Below are positions 42,293 through 50,521 of a stretch of 64,000 nt of DNA, piece after piece. Below the pieces are notes generated by a model. The model saw nothing but the letters and a program-made list of their open reading frames with translations, searched no databases and was not told the origin of the DNA. Positions within the stretch are counted from its first letter, which is position 1. Each line of letters opens with the position of its first letter. The stretch is from Paenibacillus lignilyticus. Lineage in GTDB: Bacteria > Bacillota > Bacilli > Paenibacillales > Paenibacillaceae. Location of the stretch: assembly GCF_017942085.1 (NCBI RefSeq), contig NZ_JAGKSP010000011.1:62001-126000 (forward strand), read 5' to 3'. Position numbers and translations under genes: made by a program.

Positions 42293-43714
42293 ATGGCAGG
42301 TTGGGCTCCCTTATTTTCATTGATCCAAGAAGAGATGAAACAGCGCGGCGAAGAAGGCTGCGACGTGACCGGTTTCGCAGAAAAACTGGAGGCGGCGGCT
42401 AAAGCGGATGGCCATAACGAATCCTCATTGATGGGCATCTACAGCGAATTGATGGCACTGCCGATTCGAGCGGATTTCCCTTACTCGGAGCCCTCCGATC
42501 TGGAGACGATCCGTGCCGAAAGCCCGGCAGGGCCGGCAATTGCGACGCCCTCGTTAAGCGATGGCGAATGGCTCGACAAGTTTAACGGCGCATGGCTCGG
42601 CCGTTCCGTCGGCTGCGCGCTCGGCAAGCCCCTCGAAGCAGGTCCGTACATGAACGGTTCCGGCGGCAGACCCGGCTGGGCGAACGTGAAGCTGTGGTTC
42701 GAAGGCGCCGATGCGTGGCCGATCCAAGGGTATACGCCTGTTGAGTCCGCCAGTATCGCGGACTACCCGGATCTGCACATTTCGCTGTGGTGCAAAGCGA
42801 GCACGCGCGAGCATATCGCTTATATGGAAACGGATGACGATATCCGCTACACCGTGCTCGGCCTTCATATGCTGGAAGAGCGCGGAACTGACTTCGACTC
42901 GTGGGATGTCGGCAAAATGTGGCACAGCAAGCTCAGCTACGCACAGGTCTGTACGGCGGAAACGCAGGCCTATCTGAACTTCGCCCAAGTAACCTCTCAT
43001 ATCGGCAGCCACAGTCCCGAGGAGCGCCTTGCCTCCAAGGATTGGGTGCGCACCTACCTGAATCCTTACCGGGAATGGATTGGCGCGCAAATCCGCGTCG
43101 ACGGCTACGCGTACGGTGCTGCCGGCAATCCCGAGCTGGCGGCGGAGCTCGCCTGGAAGGATGCCTCGTTCTCCCATGTGAAGAACGGCATTTACGGTGC
43201 GATGTTCTGCTCGGCGATGATAGCCGCTGCTTTCGTAGAAACTGACGTTCGCCGCATCGTAGAGATCGGGCTCAGCGTTATCCCTGCGGGAAGCCGGCTC
43301 GCCCATGATGTGCGGCTCGCCGTGGAGATTGCGGATTCGACGACAGATCAAGTCGAGCTGGTCAGCCGCATCTGGGAAGCATTCAAGCATTACGACGCCG
43401 TGCATACGAACAATAATGCGGCGCTCTGCGCGGCTGCACTTATCTACTCCGGCGGCGATTTCGAGAAGGGCATTACGACGGCCGTTCTCGGCGGCTGGGA
43501 TACGGACTGCAACGGCGCGACTGTCGGCTCCATCCTTGGCGCGATGCTGGGAGCCGGCGCCCTGCCTGCCTCTTGGACGGCACCGCTGAACGATAAGCTG
43601 TACGCGGAAGTGACCGGCTTCCATCCGATTGCGATTTCGGAATGCGCTCGGAGAAGCTATGAGGTGTTCCGGAAGCTTCAAGCACAATCGTCGGCGGCGG
43701 CGGTAGAGGTGTAA
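42293..43714 (+). CDS. ADP-ribosylglycohydrolase (DraG) family protein
   Basis: 473 aa; the extra 90 N-terminal residues are not part of the fold. The ARH fold runs from about 92 (DKFNGAWLGRSVGCALGKPL). Two metal-binding motifs are intact: Thr180-Asp181-Asp182 in METDDDIRYT and WDTDCNGATVGSILGA (402-417). Family members remove ADP-ribose from proteins or small molecules, using a dinuclear Mg site. Next to sugar regulators, such proteins are often of unknown, perhaps nucleoside- or sugar-directed, function. Start chosen at ATG 42293, where the ribosome site GAGAGG is rather distant; no other in-frame start is near. Confidence 0.88.
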   Translation: MAGWAPLFSLIQEEMKQRGEEGCDVTGFAEKLEAAAKADGHNESSLMGIYSELMALPIRADFPYSEPSDLETIRAESPAGPAIATPSLSDGEWLDKFNGAWLGRSVGCALGKPLEAGPYMNGSGGRPGWANVKLWFEGADAWPIQGYTPVESASIADYPDLHISLWCKASTREHIAYMETDDDIRYTVLGLHMLEERGTDFDSWDVGKMWHSKLSYAQVCTAETQAYLNFAQVTSHIGSHSPEERLASKDWVRTYLNPYREWIGAQIRVDGYAYGAAGNPELAAELAWKDASFSHVKNGIYGAMFCSAMIAAAFVETDVRRIVEIGLSVIPAGSRLAHDVRLAVEIADSTTDQVELVSRIWEAFKHYDAVHTNNNAALCAAALIYSGGDFEKGITTAVLGGWDTDCNGATVGSILGAMLGAGALPASWTAPLNDKLYAEVTGFHPIAISECARRSYEVFRKLQAQSSAAAVEV

Positions 43715-43718
43715 TGGA

Positions 43719-43755
43719 AAAGAGCTAAGCGCGGCTGACATCCGCTTAGCTCTTT
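43719..43755 (+). terminator. Terminator of the ADP-ribosylglycohydrolase-like gene
   Basis: AGAGCTAAGCG / CGCTTAGCTCT hairpin followed by TTTTT, 4 nt after the TAA. Confidence 0.95.
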
Positions 43756-43798
43756 TTGTTGCTACCCTAGGGCGGTTCTATCCGGCGACTCCGCTACT

Positions 43799-43924
43799 TG
43801 AGCGTCTCAAAGCGAGACGCTCAGAGGGGAAATCGCGAAAATACCAAGCTGAAAGTTCGAAAATTGAACGCTCAACCGAGGAAAGCCCCTCCCACCGCTA
43901 CTTCCGCCACCTGAGCGTCTCAAA
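43799..43924. repeat. TGAGCGTCTC hairpin and repeat copy in noncoding DNA
   Basis: TGAGCGTCTC-AAAGC-GAGACGCTCA (43799-43823) is a perfect 10-bp stem without T-run. The left arm plus flank, TGAGCGTCTCAAA, recurs at 43912-43924, preceded by the similar contexts CCGCTACT and CCGCCACC. No gene is seen in 43715-44130. This may be a unit of an interspersed genomic repeat. Confidence 0.6.
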
Positions 43925-43960
43925 TTCGGCCGATTAAAGCCTGTTCGGTTCGTTAGAATA

Positions 43961-44047
43961 TTGGTGAGAGGTGTGTGTGTGCGGGATGTGAGGTGAGGGT
44001 GCAGGTGCAAGTTGGTGGTGTCGGTGTGGGGGTATTGTGGGTGCGGG
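43961..44047 (+). repeat. G/T-rich low-complexity tract
   Basis: About 87 nt almost free of C on this strand, with a (GT)n stretch and many GG and GGG runs (GGTGTGGGGGTATTGTGGG among them). It could form slipped or G-quadruplex structures. No ORF with a ribosome site crosses it. It is strikingly unlike the flanking composition. Confidence 0.75.
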
Positions 44048-44067
44048 ACGAGCCATGCGACTACTAT

Positions 44068-44114
44068 AAAAAAGGGCAGTCTCACGGTCGAATTGCGACT
44101 GTTGAGACGGCCCT
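44068..44114 (-). terminator. Terminator of the secreted repeat-protein gene
   Basis: Minus-strand long hairpin AAGGGC-GTCTCA-GTCG / CGAC-TGAGAC-GCCCTT with a few mismatches, then six T. It starts 17 nt past the stop at 44131. Confidence 0.9.
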
Positions 44115-44130
44115 TGTTCTCGGTGGCTTA

Positions 44131-44634
44131 CTAGGAAGCAGAATAGGACTTAGACTTCTCCTTCTGGTCCTTCTTCATGCCATGTTCCTTGCAGGCCGCG
44201 TGGATTTCCTCGCGAAGCTGCTTGGCCGTTTTGCCTTGTGTCTGGATACCCAGACGCGTCGCTTTCTCCTGCAGTCGCGCCAATCGCTCCGCTTTCTTCT
44301 CTGCTTTGAATTTCTCCCACTTCGTAGGATTTTTCTTAATGGCAGCTTTCAGCTCTTCTTGTAACTGCTCCGCTGTTTTTCCTTCGGTTGAGATCCCAAA
44401 GTAAACGGCTGCTTTCTGCAGATGCTCCAGCTTGCGGGCTTCGCGGTGCTCACGGCCTTTGCCATGGTCGCCGTGCTTCCAGTGCTCTTGCTTCTGTTCA
44501 TGCTGCGCCTGCAGCTGGTCGGAGGAAGGTATCGCACTTTCAGCGCTATTCGCGCATACCGTTCCTGTCGTCAGAATCAGCGCGGCAGCTGTGCCGAGGA
44601 TGGCCAGCCGCGTACGCAAACGATTCGTTGTCAT
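44131..44634 (-). CDS. Secreted small protein with two helical repeats
   Basis: 167 aa from ATG 44634 (GGGAG 9 nt upstream; an ATG two codons earlier is too close to it). Signal peptide about 1-28 (TGTVCA/NS). Then a His/Glu/Lys-rich region (EHWKHGDHGKGREHREARK) and two copies of a helical unit 49 residues apart: 72-98 (FGISTEGKTAEQLQEELKAA) and 121-147 (LGIQTQGKTAKQLREEIHAA). Very charged, Lys-rich tail. Probably exported and either free or wall-bound. No family recognised. It lies downstream of a metal-chaperone GTPase gene; its His content would allow metal binding, but this is speculation. Confidence 0.8.
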   Translation of the reverse strand: MTTNRLRTRLAILGTAAALILTTGTVCANSAESAIPSSDQLQAQHEQKQEHWKHGDHGKGREHREARKLEHLQKAAVYFGISTEGKTAEQLQEELKAAIKKNPTKWEKFKAEKKAERLARLQEKATRLGIQTQGKTAKQLREEIHAACKEHGMKKDQKEKSKSYSAS

Positions 44635-44717
44635 GTACATCAGCTCCCTTTCGCGGGCTGTGAATCTGCCCATTCTGCGATAGTATCCCCGGCATCCCCT
44701 AAATTATTCCAAATTTT

Positions 44718-45752
44718 CTATCCTTGATTGGCGCCTGTCAGCTCTGCCAATTCTCTCTCCAAGACATCCTTGGCAAAATGCTCCCCGATGAACACCGCAA
44801 CATCATTCACGGTCCCCTGCGGGGTTATCCGAATAAACTCTACCTCGCCATACGCGTATTGGAAGAGAAACCGGCTGTTCGTATCGCTGAAGGTGACGAT
44901 TCCTTTGGCCCGATAGACTTCCTTCGGCAGCCGCTTAATGAGGGCTTCGAAAGCATGGCTGTCAACGGGACCGGTCAAATAATGCGTTAGCGCCATGACA
45001 TGCGCATGCGAATGGTTCGGCCCGCCGTCATGGTCGTGATCGTGGTCATGACCATGCTCGTGTTCATGGTCATGCTGGCAGTTGGCCCCGCAGACATGAT
45101 TGCCGGTCTGCGACGGCTGAGCTGCGCTGATCACCGGCTTCGTTTTGTCCGCGGCAGCTTGATCAAACATCCCCAGGTCGACGACGCAGCGAACCGTTAC
45201 CGTCAGCGGGGCATAGGCATTCAGCTCGCGCACCAGCTGCTGAACCTCTACGAGCTCCTCCGGCGCAAGCTTGTCGGCTTTGTTCACGATCAAATCCGTC
45301 GCACAGCGAATTTGATCCTGCATGAGCTTGAAGGTTTTGCCGCCCCGGCGGCTGCGAGCGAGCAGCTCCGGTCCGTCCACGACCGTTGCGATCGTGCGCA
45401 GATCGATGCGCATGAACAAAGCCGCCTCCGTAATCGCATCGATGATTTCCATCGGATTGGCAGCGCCCGTGGATTCGATCAGCACGACGTCAGGCTGATG
45501 TTCCTCGATCAGCTCTTTCAGCTCCATGCTGAGATCGCCGCGAATGGTGCAGCAGATGCAGCCGCTCAACATTTCTGCCATCGGCACGTCCTGATCGACG
45601 AATTGACCGTCTAAGTTGACGTCGCCGAGCTCATTCATGATGATCGCGACCTTCACATCCTGTGCTTTATAGTAATCTACGACTTGGTTTAGGAGCGTTG
45701 TTTTGCCGCTGCCCAGGAAGCCTGACAGCAGATGAATTGGAATAGCATGCAT
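44718..45752 (-). CDS. COG0523 (CobW/YciC-type) metal-chaperone GTPase with His-rich loop
   Basis: 344 aa. Walker A GFLGSGKTT (11-19), the family metal motif C65-I-C67-C68 (GCICC), ESTGAANP and NKAD for guanine. A His/Asp run at about 220-250 (HDHEHEHGHDHDHDHD within it) separates the GTPase from the CobW C-terminal domain (RAKGIVTFSD). These GTPases insert or deliver metals, often zinc, under limitation. It is divergent from a second COG0523 gene and preceded by a Zur-like box inside its promoter. That places it nearest to zinc-stress members, though cobalt or nickel roles cannot be excluded. Confidence 0.92.
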   Translation of the reverse strand: MHAIPIHLLSGFLGSGKTTLLNQVVDYYKAQDVKVAIIMNELGDVNLDGQFVDQDVPMAEMLSGCICCTIRGDLSMELKELIEEHQPDVVLIESTGAANPMEIIDAITEAALFMRIDLRTIATVVDGPELLARSRRGGKTFKLMQDQIRCATDLIVNKADKLAPEELVEVQQLVRELNAYAPLTVTVRCVVDLGMFDQAAADKTKPVISAAQPSQTGNHVCGANCQHDHEHEHGHDHDHDHDGGPNHSHAHVMALTHYLTGPVDSHAFEALIKRLPKEVYRAKGIVTFSDTNSRFLFQYAYGEVEFIRITPQGTVNDVAVFIGEHFAKDVLERELAELTGANQG

Positions 45753-45779
45753 GGTTCATGTACGTCCTCTCGTTAATTG

Positions 45780-45821
45780 TTCAGAGAACAAATCACTTCC
45801 ATTGCTGATTTGTTCTTTGAA
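45780..45821 (-). promoter_or_regulatory. 16-bp inverted repeat in the leader of the COG0523 gene
   Basis: Arms TTCAGAGAACAAATCA (45780-45795) and TGATTTGTTCTTTGAA (45806-45821) pair with one mismatch around a 10-nt loop. It starts just downstream of the -10 at 45835-45840, so it forms the 5' end of the mRNA or an operator over the start site. No T-run. Confidence 0.6.
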
Positions 45822-45834
45822 TGAAGTTGGCTAA

Positions 45835-45855
45835 ATTATACCGTTATTTTTACGA
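45835..45855 (-). promoter_or_regulatory. Promoter -10 with Zur-like box
   Basis: Minus strand: consensus -10 TATAAT (45840-45835). Directly upstream, 45855-45841 reads TCGTAAAAATAACGG, 12 of 15 matches to the Bacillus Zur box TCGTAATNATTACGA. It would sit between -35 and -10. The -35 itself is weak. Confidence 0.4.
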
Positions 45856-46001
45856 TTTTAACAGCATGTGCGTCTAACCGTATCCCTATTTACGTTCACT
45901 GCTGCGCGCGTTGGAGATTATGTCGAAGAGGTTTTATTTTGGCCGAATGCCGCATATCCTTCTTTGAATGTGGACCTTGGAGGGAGTGTGAGCGCTCGAA
46001 C

Positions 46002-47096
46002 ATGGAACAATCAGCAATTCCGGTAATCGTATTAAGCGGTTTTCTGGGCAGCGGAAAAACAACACTGCTTCTGAGGCTGCTGCAGCATGCCAAGGCTAAC
46101 GGTTTACGCGCATCCGTGCTGATGAATGAAATCGGAGCCGTTGACGTGGATGGAACGATGGTGAGCAGTGCATCTGCAGCGCAGATGCTGGAGCGAATTA
46201 CGGAGGGCTGCTTGTGCTGCAGCAAGAAGAGCGAGCTGGCCTCCTGCTTGGAGCGGCTGGCGCTGATGCAGCCGGATGTGATCGTGATGGAATTAACCGG
46301 TGTGGCGAACCCGGAGGAAATTGCAGAAGCGATTACAGAGCCGACCATTATCGGCAAGGTGCGGCTGCACCGGATCGTTACCGTGCTGGATGCCGAGCAT
46401 GCGCTCGACTATAACAGCATCTTCTCCTCGGACCGCGAGCTGATTCGTACGCTGCGCAAGCAGATCGAGGCGGCGGACTTTATCATCGCCAATAAATACG
46501 ACCTCATTTCCAATCGAACCGCGGATAAAGTGAAGCAGCTGATTCGAGACCGCAACCCGGCCGCCGACTTCATCACGGCCACGCGCTGCGAGATCGATTC
46601 CGCGCTCGTGTTCGCGGGAATCTCGCCTTCGGGGGCGAGGCGGCAGCCTGTCATCTCCGGCACGCGGACGGCCGTCGCAACCGGCGGTCGCGTGCTTCCG
46701 GAGAAGCTGCCGGGCAGCGGCGGAGGCAAGCCGCCGGCGGCGGCCGGCAAGCCAGCCGCGGCCATGCAGCCGGGCGCTGCTCACACCGCCACCAAAGCGC
46801 CGAGCTCGTATTCGCGCATTCGAACGGCAGCGATTTACCCCGGCGCAGATGCGGCCGGGCTCACGCGGCGCCAGTTCGAAGCCTTCATTGGCGGGCGGGG
46901 CAATAACTGCATGCGCGCCAAGGGTTATTTGCCTTTCGGCAAGGATGGCAGCCTCCTGCTGTTCCAGCTGGCGGGCAAACGGCTGGAATGGTCGCCGAGC
47001 AGCTATAAGGGCGAGCCGTATTTTGTCATGATCGGCATCGAACTCGATGAGAGCAAGGTCAAGCAAGAATGGGCGCGGTTCACGGCCCGCAAATAA
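46002..47096 (+). CDS. Second COG0523 (CobW-type) metal-chaperone GTPase
   Basis: 364 aa from ATG 46002, aligned with the usual start of the family; the longer frame begins in unlikely sequence. Walker A GFLGSGKTT (13-21), metal motif C70-L-C72-C73, ELTGVANPEE, and ANKYD near 164. Instead of a His-rich loop it has a Gly/Pro/Ala linker of about 60 residues (KLPGSGGGKPPAAAGKPAAA), then the C-terminal domain (RAKGYLPFGKDGSLLLFQ). It is divergent from the His-rich paralogue. The two probably act in the same metal response with different storage capacity. Metal identity unknown. Confidence 0.9.
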   Translation: MEQSAIPVIVLSGFLGSGKTTLLLRLLQHAKANGLRASVLMNEIGAVDVDGTMVSSASAAQMLERITEGCLCCSKKSELASCLERLALMQPDVIVMELTGVANPEEIAEAITEPTIIGKVRLHRIVTVLDAEHALDYNSIFSSDRELIRTLRKQIEAADFIIANKYDLISNRTADKVKQLIRDRNPAADFITATRCEIDSALVFAGISPSGARRQPVISGTRTAVATGGRVLPEKLPGSGGGKPPAAAGKPAAAMQPGAAHTATKAPSSYSRIRTAAIYPGADAAGLTRRQFEAFIGGRGNNCMRAKGYLPFGKDGSLLLFQLAGKRLEWSPSSYKGEPYFVMIGIELDESKVKQEWARFTARK

Positions 47097-47098
47097 AG

Positions 47099-47155
47099 AA
47101 GGGATCTCTCACCGGCCGTCTCCACAAACGGCCAGGATGAGATATCCCTTTTTTT
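47099..47155 (+). terminator. Terminator between convergent genes
   Basis: Long hairpin AAGGGAT-CTC-CGGCCGT / ACGGCC-GAG-ATCCCTT followed by TTTTTTT on the plus strand. On the minus strand the tail TTCTTTATTTG is weaker but could also serve the dioxygenase gene. Confidence 0.9.
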
Positions 47156-47164
47156 CATACCGGT

Positions 47165-47995
47165 CTAGCAGTCCGCCCCCGTCATCTCGCTCGTAAACAT
47201 CCGCTTATACTCTCTCGGGCTGATCTTCTCCGCGGTATCCGGCGCATAATGAAACTGCAGCGCGCGGCGGCGCTTCTGCGAGAAATTGAACGCGGTGCCG
47301 TGCATGAGCAGCCCATGGAAGAACAGCGCGCTGCCCGGTGCGAGCGGCACAGCGACATTGCGCTCGACAGGCACAACCGTATCGCATAGCTGCCAATCCC
47401 GCTCCGCATAATGCGGAATGCCGCCGTTCATATGCGAACGAGGGATAATTTGCATGCAGCCGTTATCGAGCCCCGCTTCATCGAGGGCAATCCAAACGCC
47501 GATGACGGGACGATCATACGCGAGATTGCCGTAGGCCATGTCTTGATGCCAGGGCTTCTCGCCCCCGCCTTTCGGCGGCTTGAGCAGCGCAATATCCTGC
47601 ACCAGCTTCGGCTTCGCGCCGAGCAGCTTCTCCACGACGGCCAATACGTTCGGATGATAGGCAACGGCCTTCAGCCGATCGTCGACCTCCACAAATTCAT
47701 ACAATTTGCGGACGGCGAGCTCGCGCTCTTCATCGCTGCGAAGCTCGCTCCGAGGCTTCACGAACTGCACCTTCACAGCCGTCTGATCATCGGCAATATG
47801 CGCCATGACAGCTTCGATCGCAGCGCCAATTTCCGCTTCCGACAACAAATCCAATACCGTCGCGTACCCTTGCTGCCGATAGGACTGAACCTGCTCCTCC
47901 CCAACATCGGCAACGCGGTGAACAGCCTGATGAACCTCGCCGTGCGGATACAACTGCTTGTTGATCTCATCGGGTGATGTCAGTTTGCCGCTCAT
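47165..47995 (-). CDS. Phytanoyl-CoA dioxygenase (PhyH) family Fe(II)/2-oxoglutarate oxygenase
   Basis: 276 aa. Double-stranded beta-helix core with the iron ligands His150 and Asp152 (WHQDMAYG), a distal His in LFFHGLLMHGTAFN (His227 or His232), and Arg242-244 for 2-oxoglutarate. ATG 47995 has AGGAGGGATACC. It follows uxaC by 45 bp, so the pair looks like an operon. PhyH-like enzymes hydroxylate varied small molecules. With uronate isomerase the substrate could be a modified sugar acid, but nothing in the sequence proves it. Confidence 0.88.
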   Translation of the reverse strand: MSGKLTSPDEINKQLYPHGEVHQAVHRVADVGEEQVQSYRQQGYATVLDLLSEAEIGAAIEAVMAHIADDQTAVKVQFVKPRSELRSDEERELAVRKLYEFVEVDDRLKAVAYHPNVLAVVEKLLGAKPKLVQDIALLKPPKGGGEKPWHQDMAYGNLAYDRPVIGVWIALDEAGLDNGCMQIIPRSHMNGGIPHYAERDWQLCDTVVPVERNVAVPLAPGSALFFHGLLMHGTAFNFSQKRRRALQFHYAPDTAEKISPREYKRMFTSEMTGADC

Positions 47996-48040
47996 GGTAT
48001 CCCTCCTGAATGGTCTTCTACCTTGTCGTTTTACGGAAAG

Positions 48041-49450
48041 CTAGAAACGGAAATACCCCTTCGCATTCTCGTAGCATACCGCCTGCACAAGCCCGCCAAG
48101 CAGCTCCGCATCCGCAGGCACTTCCCCGTTCTCCGCCCATTCGCCGATTAAGTTGCAGAATATACGGCGGAAATATTCATGCCGCGTATACGAGAGGAAG
48201 CTGCGCGAGTCTGTCAGCATGCCGACAAACCGGCTGAGCAGCCCGATATTCGCAAGCGACTTTAGCTGCTCCAGCATGCCGTCCTTCGTATCGTTGAACC
48301 ACCAAGCAGCGCCCAGCTGGATTTTGCCCGGAATGCCGCCGCCCTGGAAGCTGCCGATCAGCGACGCCAACACGTTGTTATCCGCCGGATTAAGCGAATA
48401 CACAATCGTCCGCGGCAGCTTATCCTGCTCATCCAGCTTACTTAACAGCCGGACAAGCGGCACCGCGACCGGACTGTCGTTCATGGAATCAAACCCCGTG
48501 TCCACGCCCAGCTCGCGAAGGGTACGCGCATTGTTGTTGCGATGCGCGTTCATATGCAGCTGCATCGACCAGCCAAGCTCCGCATAGAGCTCGCCTAAGT
48601 AAACCAGCGTGTAGGATTTGTATTTCTTCTCCTCCTCGAGCGTTACGCCGCCGCCTTGAAGCGCTCTGGAGAAAATACCCGCCGCCTCCTCGCGTGTCGT
48701 CTCCGCCCAAGGCACGTAATCAAGCGCATGATCGGACACTCGTCCGCCAACGGAATGGAAGAACTGAACCCGTTCCTTCAGCGCAAGCAGCAGCTCATCG
48801 TAGCTCTCGATACGGCTTCGCCCCGAAGCTTCAGCCAGCTTCGCAATATAGCCAACGAACGGTGCGCGGTTAATCTCCAGCACCTTATCCGGACGGAACG
48901 AAGGCAGTACGCGGAAGCCCAAATCCGGCTCCTGTGCCAGCAGCGCATGATGCTCCAGCGAATCGATCGGATCATCCGTCGTACAGACCACTTCCACGCC
49001 TGCGTCGCGAATGAAATCCCGTACGGCATAACCGCCGCCGCGCAGCTTGGCATTGGCCTTCTCCCAGATGACCGGCGCATTCTTCTCATTGATCAGCTCG
49101 TCGATGCCGAACAATCGGCGCAGCTCCAGATGCGACCAATGATAGAGCGGATTGCCTAGCGTCATCGGCACGGTGCGTGCCCAGGCGAGGAAACGGTCGT
49201 AATCGCTGACCCCTTCGCCGCCGGTGATGTACTTCTCTTCGATGCCGTTCGCACGCATCGCCCGCCACTTATAATGATCGCCATACAGCCAAACTTCCGT
49301 CAGGTTGTTATAGCTTTTATTCTCATAGATGTCCTGCTGACTCAAGTGGCAATGATAATCCAAGATCGGCATTGCTTTCGCATATTCATGATAAAGCCGT
49401 TTTGCTGTCTCGTTATGTAGGAGAAAATCATCATCCATAAAATTACGCAT
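48041..49450 (-). CDS. uxaC: Uronate isomerase
   Basis: 469 aa, full family length. Metal-dependent amidohydrolase-fold enzyme converting D-glucuronate to D-fructuronate and D-galacturonate to D-tagaturonate, cytoplasmic. Motifs: LDYHCHLSQQDI (30-41), LGNPLYHWSHLELRR, CTTDDP (156-161), HMNAHRNNNARTLRELGVDT, GFDSMNDSPVAVPLVRLL and TDSRSFLSYTRHEYFRR. First gene of a probable two-gene operon with the PhyH-like enzyme, divergent from an AraC regulator. Other hexuronate genes (uxaA/B, uxuA/B) are not in the window. Met5 is an alternative start. Confidence 0.96.
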   Translation of the reverse strand: MRNFMDDDFLLHNETAKRLYHEYAKAMPILDYHCHLSQQDIYENKSYNNLTEVWLYGDHYKWRAMRANGIEEKYITGGEGVSDYDRFLAWARTVPMTLGNPLYHWSHLELRRLFGIDELINEKNAPVIWEKANAKLRGGGYAVRDFIRDAGVEVVCTTDDPIDSLEHHALLAQEPDLGFRVLPSFRPDKVLEINRAPFVGYIAKLAEASGRSRIESYDELLLALKERVQFFHSVGGRVSDHALDYVPWAETTREEAAGIFSRALQGGGVTLEEEKKYKSYTLVYLGELYAELGWSMQLHMNAHRNNNARTLRELGVDTGFDSMNDSPVAVPLVRLLSKLDEQDKLPRTIVYSLNPADNNVLASLIGSFQGGGIPGKIQLGAAWWFNDTKDGMLEQLKSLANIGLLSRFVGMLTDSRSFLSYTRHEYFRRIFCNLIGEWAENGEVPADAELLGGLVQAVCYENAKGYFRF

Positions 49451-49610
49451 GGTCGGATGTACCGCCTTCCTCTAAAGTCCATATCTCTTCTCAGCATAAC
49501 GCAATATTTGCCGATTATCGTGACATATTTTGCTCAAAGTGATAGTTTATTCACCTATCTTGCGCTAAAGTAGAGTTATCTGTTTTCTAAGATCGTAAGG
49601 AGGATACCAG

Positions 49611-50474
49611 ATGAGGCTCACCGTCGACGAACCGCTCTCCTATGGCGATGAGGAAGGCGATTTCTATATTCAGCATGTGCATCGGACAAAGCCGTTTGGA
49701 CGCAACAATCACTTTCACCCTACCTATGAAATCTATTATTTGGTGTCGGGCCAGCGCGTGCATTTCATCGAGGACCGTTCCTACTCGATTACATCAGGCG
49801 ACTTGGTGCTGGTGAACAAACAGGTCGTCCACAACTCCTCTGAGCTTGGTCCTCCGGAGCATGAACGGATCGTCATCAATTTCAGCGATGCCTTCGTGGG
49901 AACGGAGCATCCCTTCCACGATCCGCTGCTGCTGCAACCCTTCGGGCATAATGCGCTTCTGCTGCATCTTACGCCGCAAGAGCAGCTATTCGTCCGCCAG
50001 CTGCTTGGCAAAATGATCGCCGAAGCGTCCGAGCAGCGGCCCGGCTTCGAGTCCTACCTCCGGCTGCTGCTGACCGAGCTGCTGCTGTTTGCGGCAAGGC
50101 ATCCCGCTCCGGCGCACTCTGAATCTGCCGTACCCGAACAGCCAACCGCTCTCCATCAGAAAATATCCGAGGTCGCCTTGCACATCAACGAGCACTATGA
50201 CACTAAGCTTGCGCTTACAGAGTTAGCCAAACAATTCTTCATGAGCCCTTATTATCTCAGCCGAAGCTTCAAGGCGGTCACCGGTTTCACGCTTACTGAA
50301 TACGTTCATCTGACGCGAATTCGCGAGGCGCAGCGTCTGCTCAAGAACACGGATCTTAAAGTCATCGTCGTCGCGGAACGGACCGGGTTCGAGAACACGG
50401 GGCATTTTGACCGCATCTTCAAGAAAATGACGAGCATGACGCCGCTTGCCTATCGCAAAATGAACCTGCTGTAA
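49611..50474 (+). CDS. AraC-family transcriptional regulator
   Basis: 287 aa. Cupin-like N-terminus (NNHFHPTYEIYYLVSGQRVH, SITSGDLVLVNKQVVHNSS) and a C-terminal double helix-turn-helix (LTELAKQFFMSPYYLSRSFK, VVAERTGFENTGHFDRIFKK, MTPLAYRKM). ATG 49611 follows AAGGAGGATACCAG. It is divergent from uxaC across 160 bp and most likely controls the uxaC-PhyH operon in response to a uronic acid or related sugar. Confidence 0.93.
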   Translation: MRLTVDEPLSYGDEEGDFYIQHVHRTKPFGRNNHFHPTYEIYYLVSGQRVHFIEDRSYSITSGDLVLVNKQVVHNSSELGPPEHERIVINFSDAFVGTEHPFHDPLLLQPFGHNALLLHLTPQEQLFVRQLLGKMIAEASEQRPGFESYLRLLLTELLLFAARHPAPAHSESAVPEQPTALHQKISEVALHINEHYDTKLALTELAKQFFMSPYYLSRSFKAVTGFTLTEYVHLTRIREAQRLLKNTDLKVIVVAERTGFENTGHFDRIFKKMTSMTPLAYRKMNLL

Positions 50475-50477
50475 GCC

Positions 50478-50509
50478 AAAAAAGCGATGGAAGAACTTTC
50501 TCCATCGCT
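50478..50509 (-). terminator. Terminator of the third importer/sensor operon
   Basis: Minus-strand AGCGATGGA / TCCATCGCT hairpin with a 9-nt loop, followed by TTTTTT, 12 nt past the YesN stop. On the plus strand no T-run follows, though the stem may also trim the convergent AraC transcript. Confidence 0.9.
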
Positions 50510-50521
50510 CCGCTAAAGCTG

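Noticed and set aside
42554..43741. 395-codon frame on the minus strand
   Set aside because: Antisense to the ADP-ribosylglycohydrolase-like gene, which has intact catalytic motifs; it also runs through that gene's terminator.
43807..44085. 92-codon frame on the minus strand across the G/T-rich tract
   Set aside because: Pro/His/Thr low-complexity translation of the tract, with no ribosome site.
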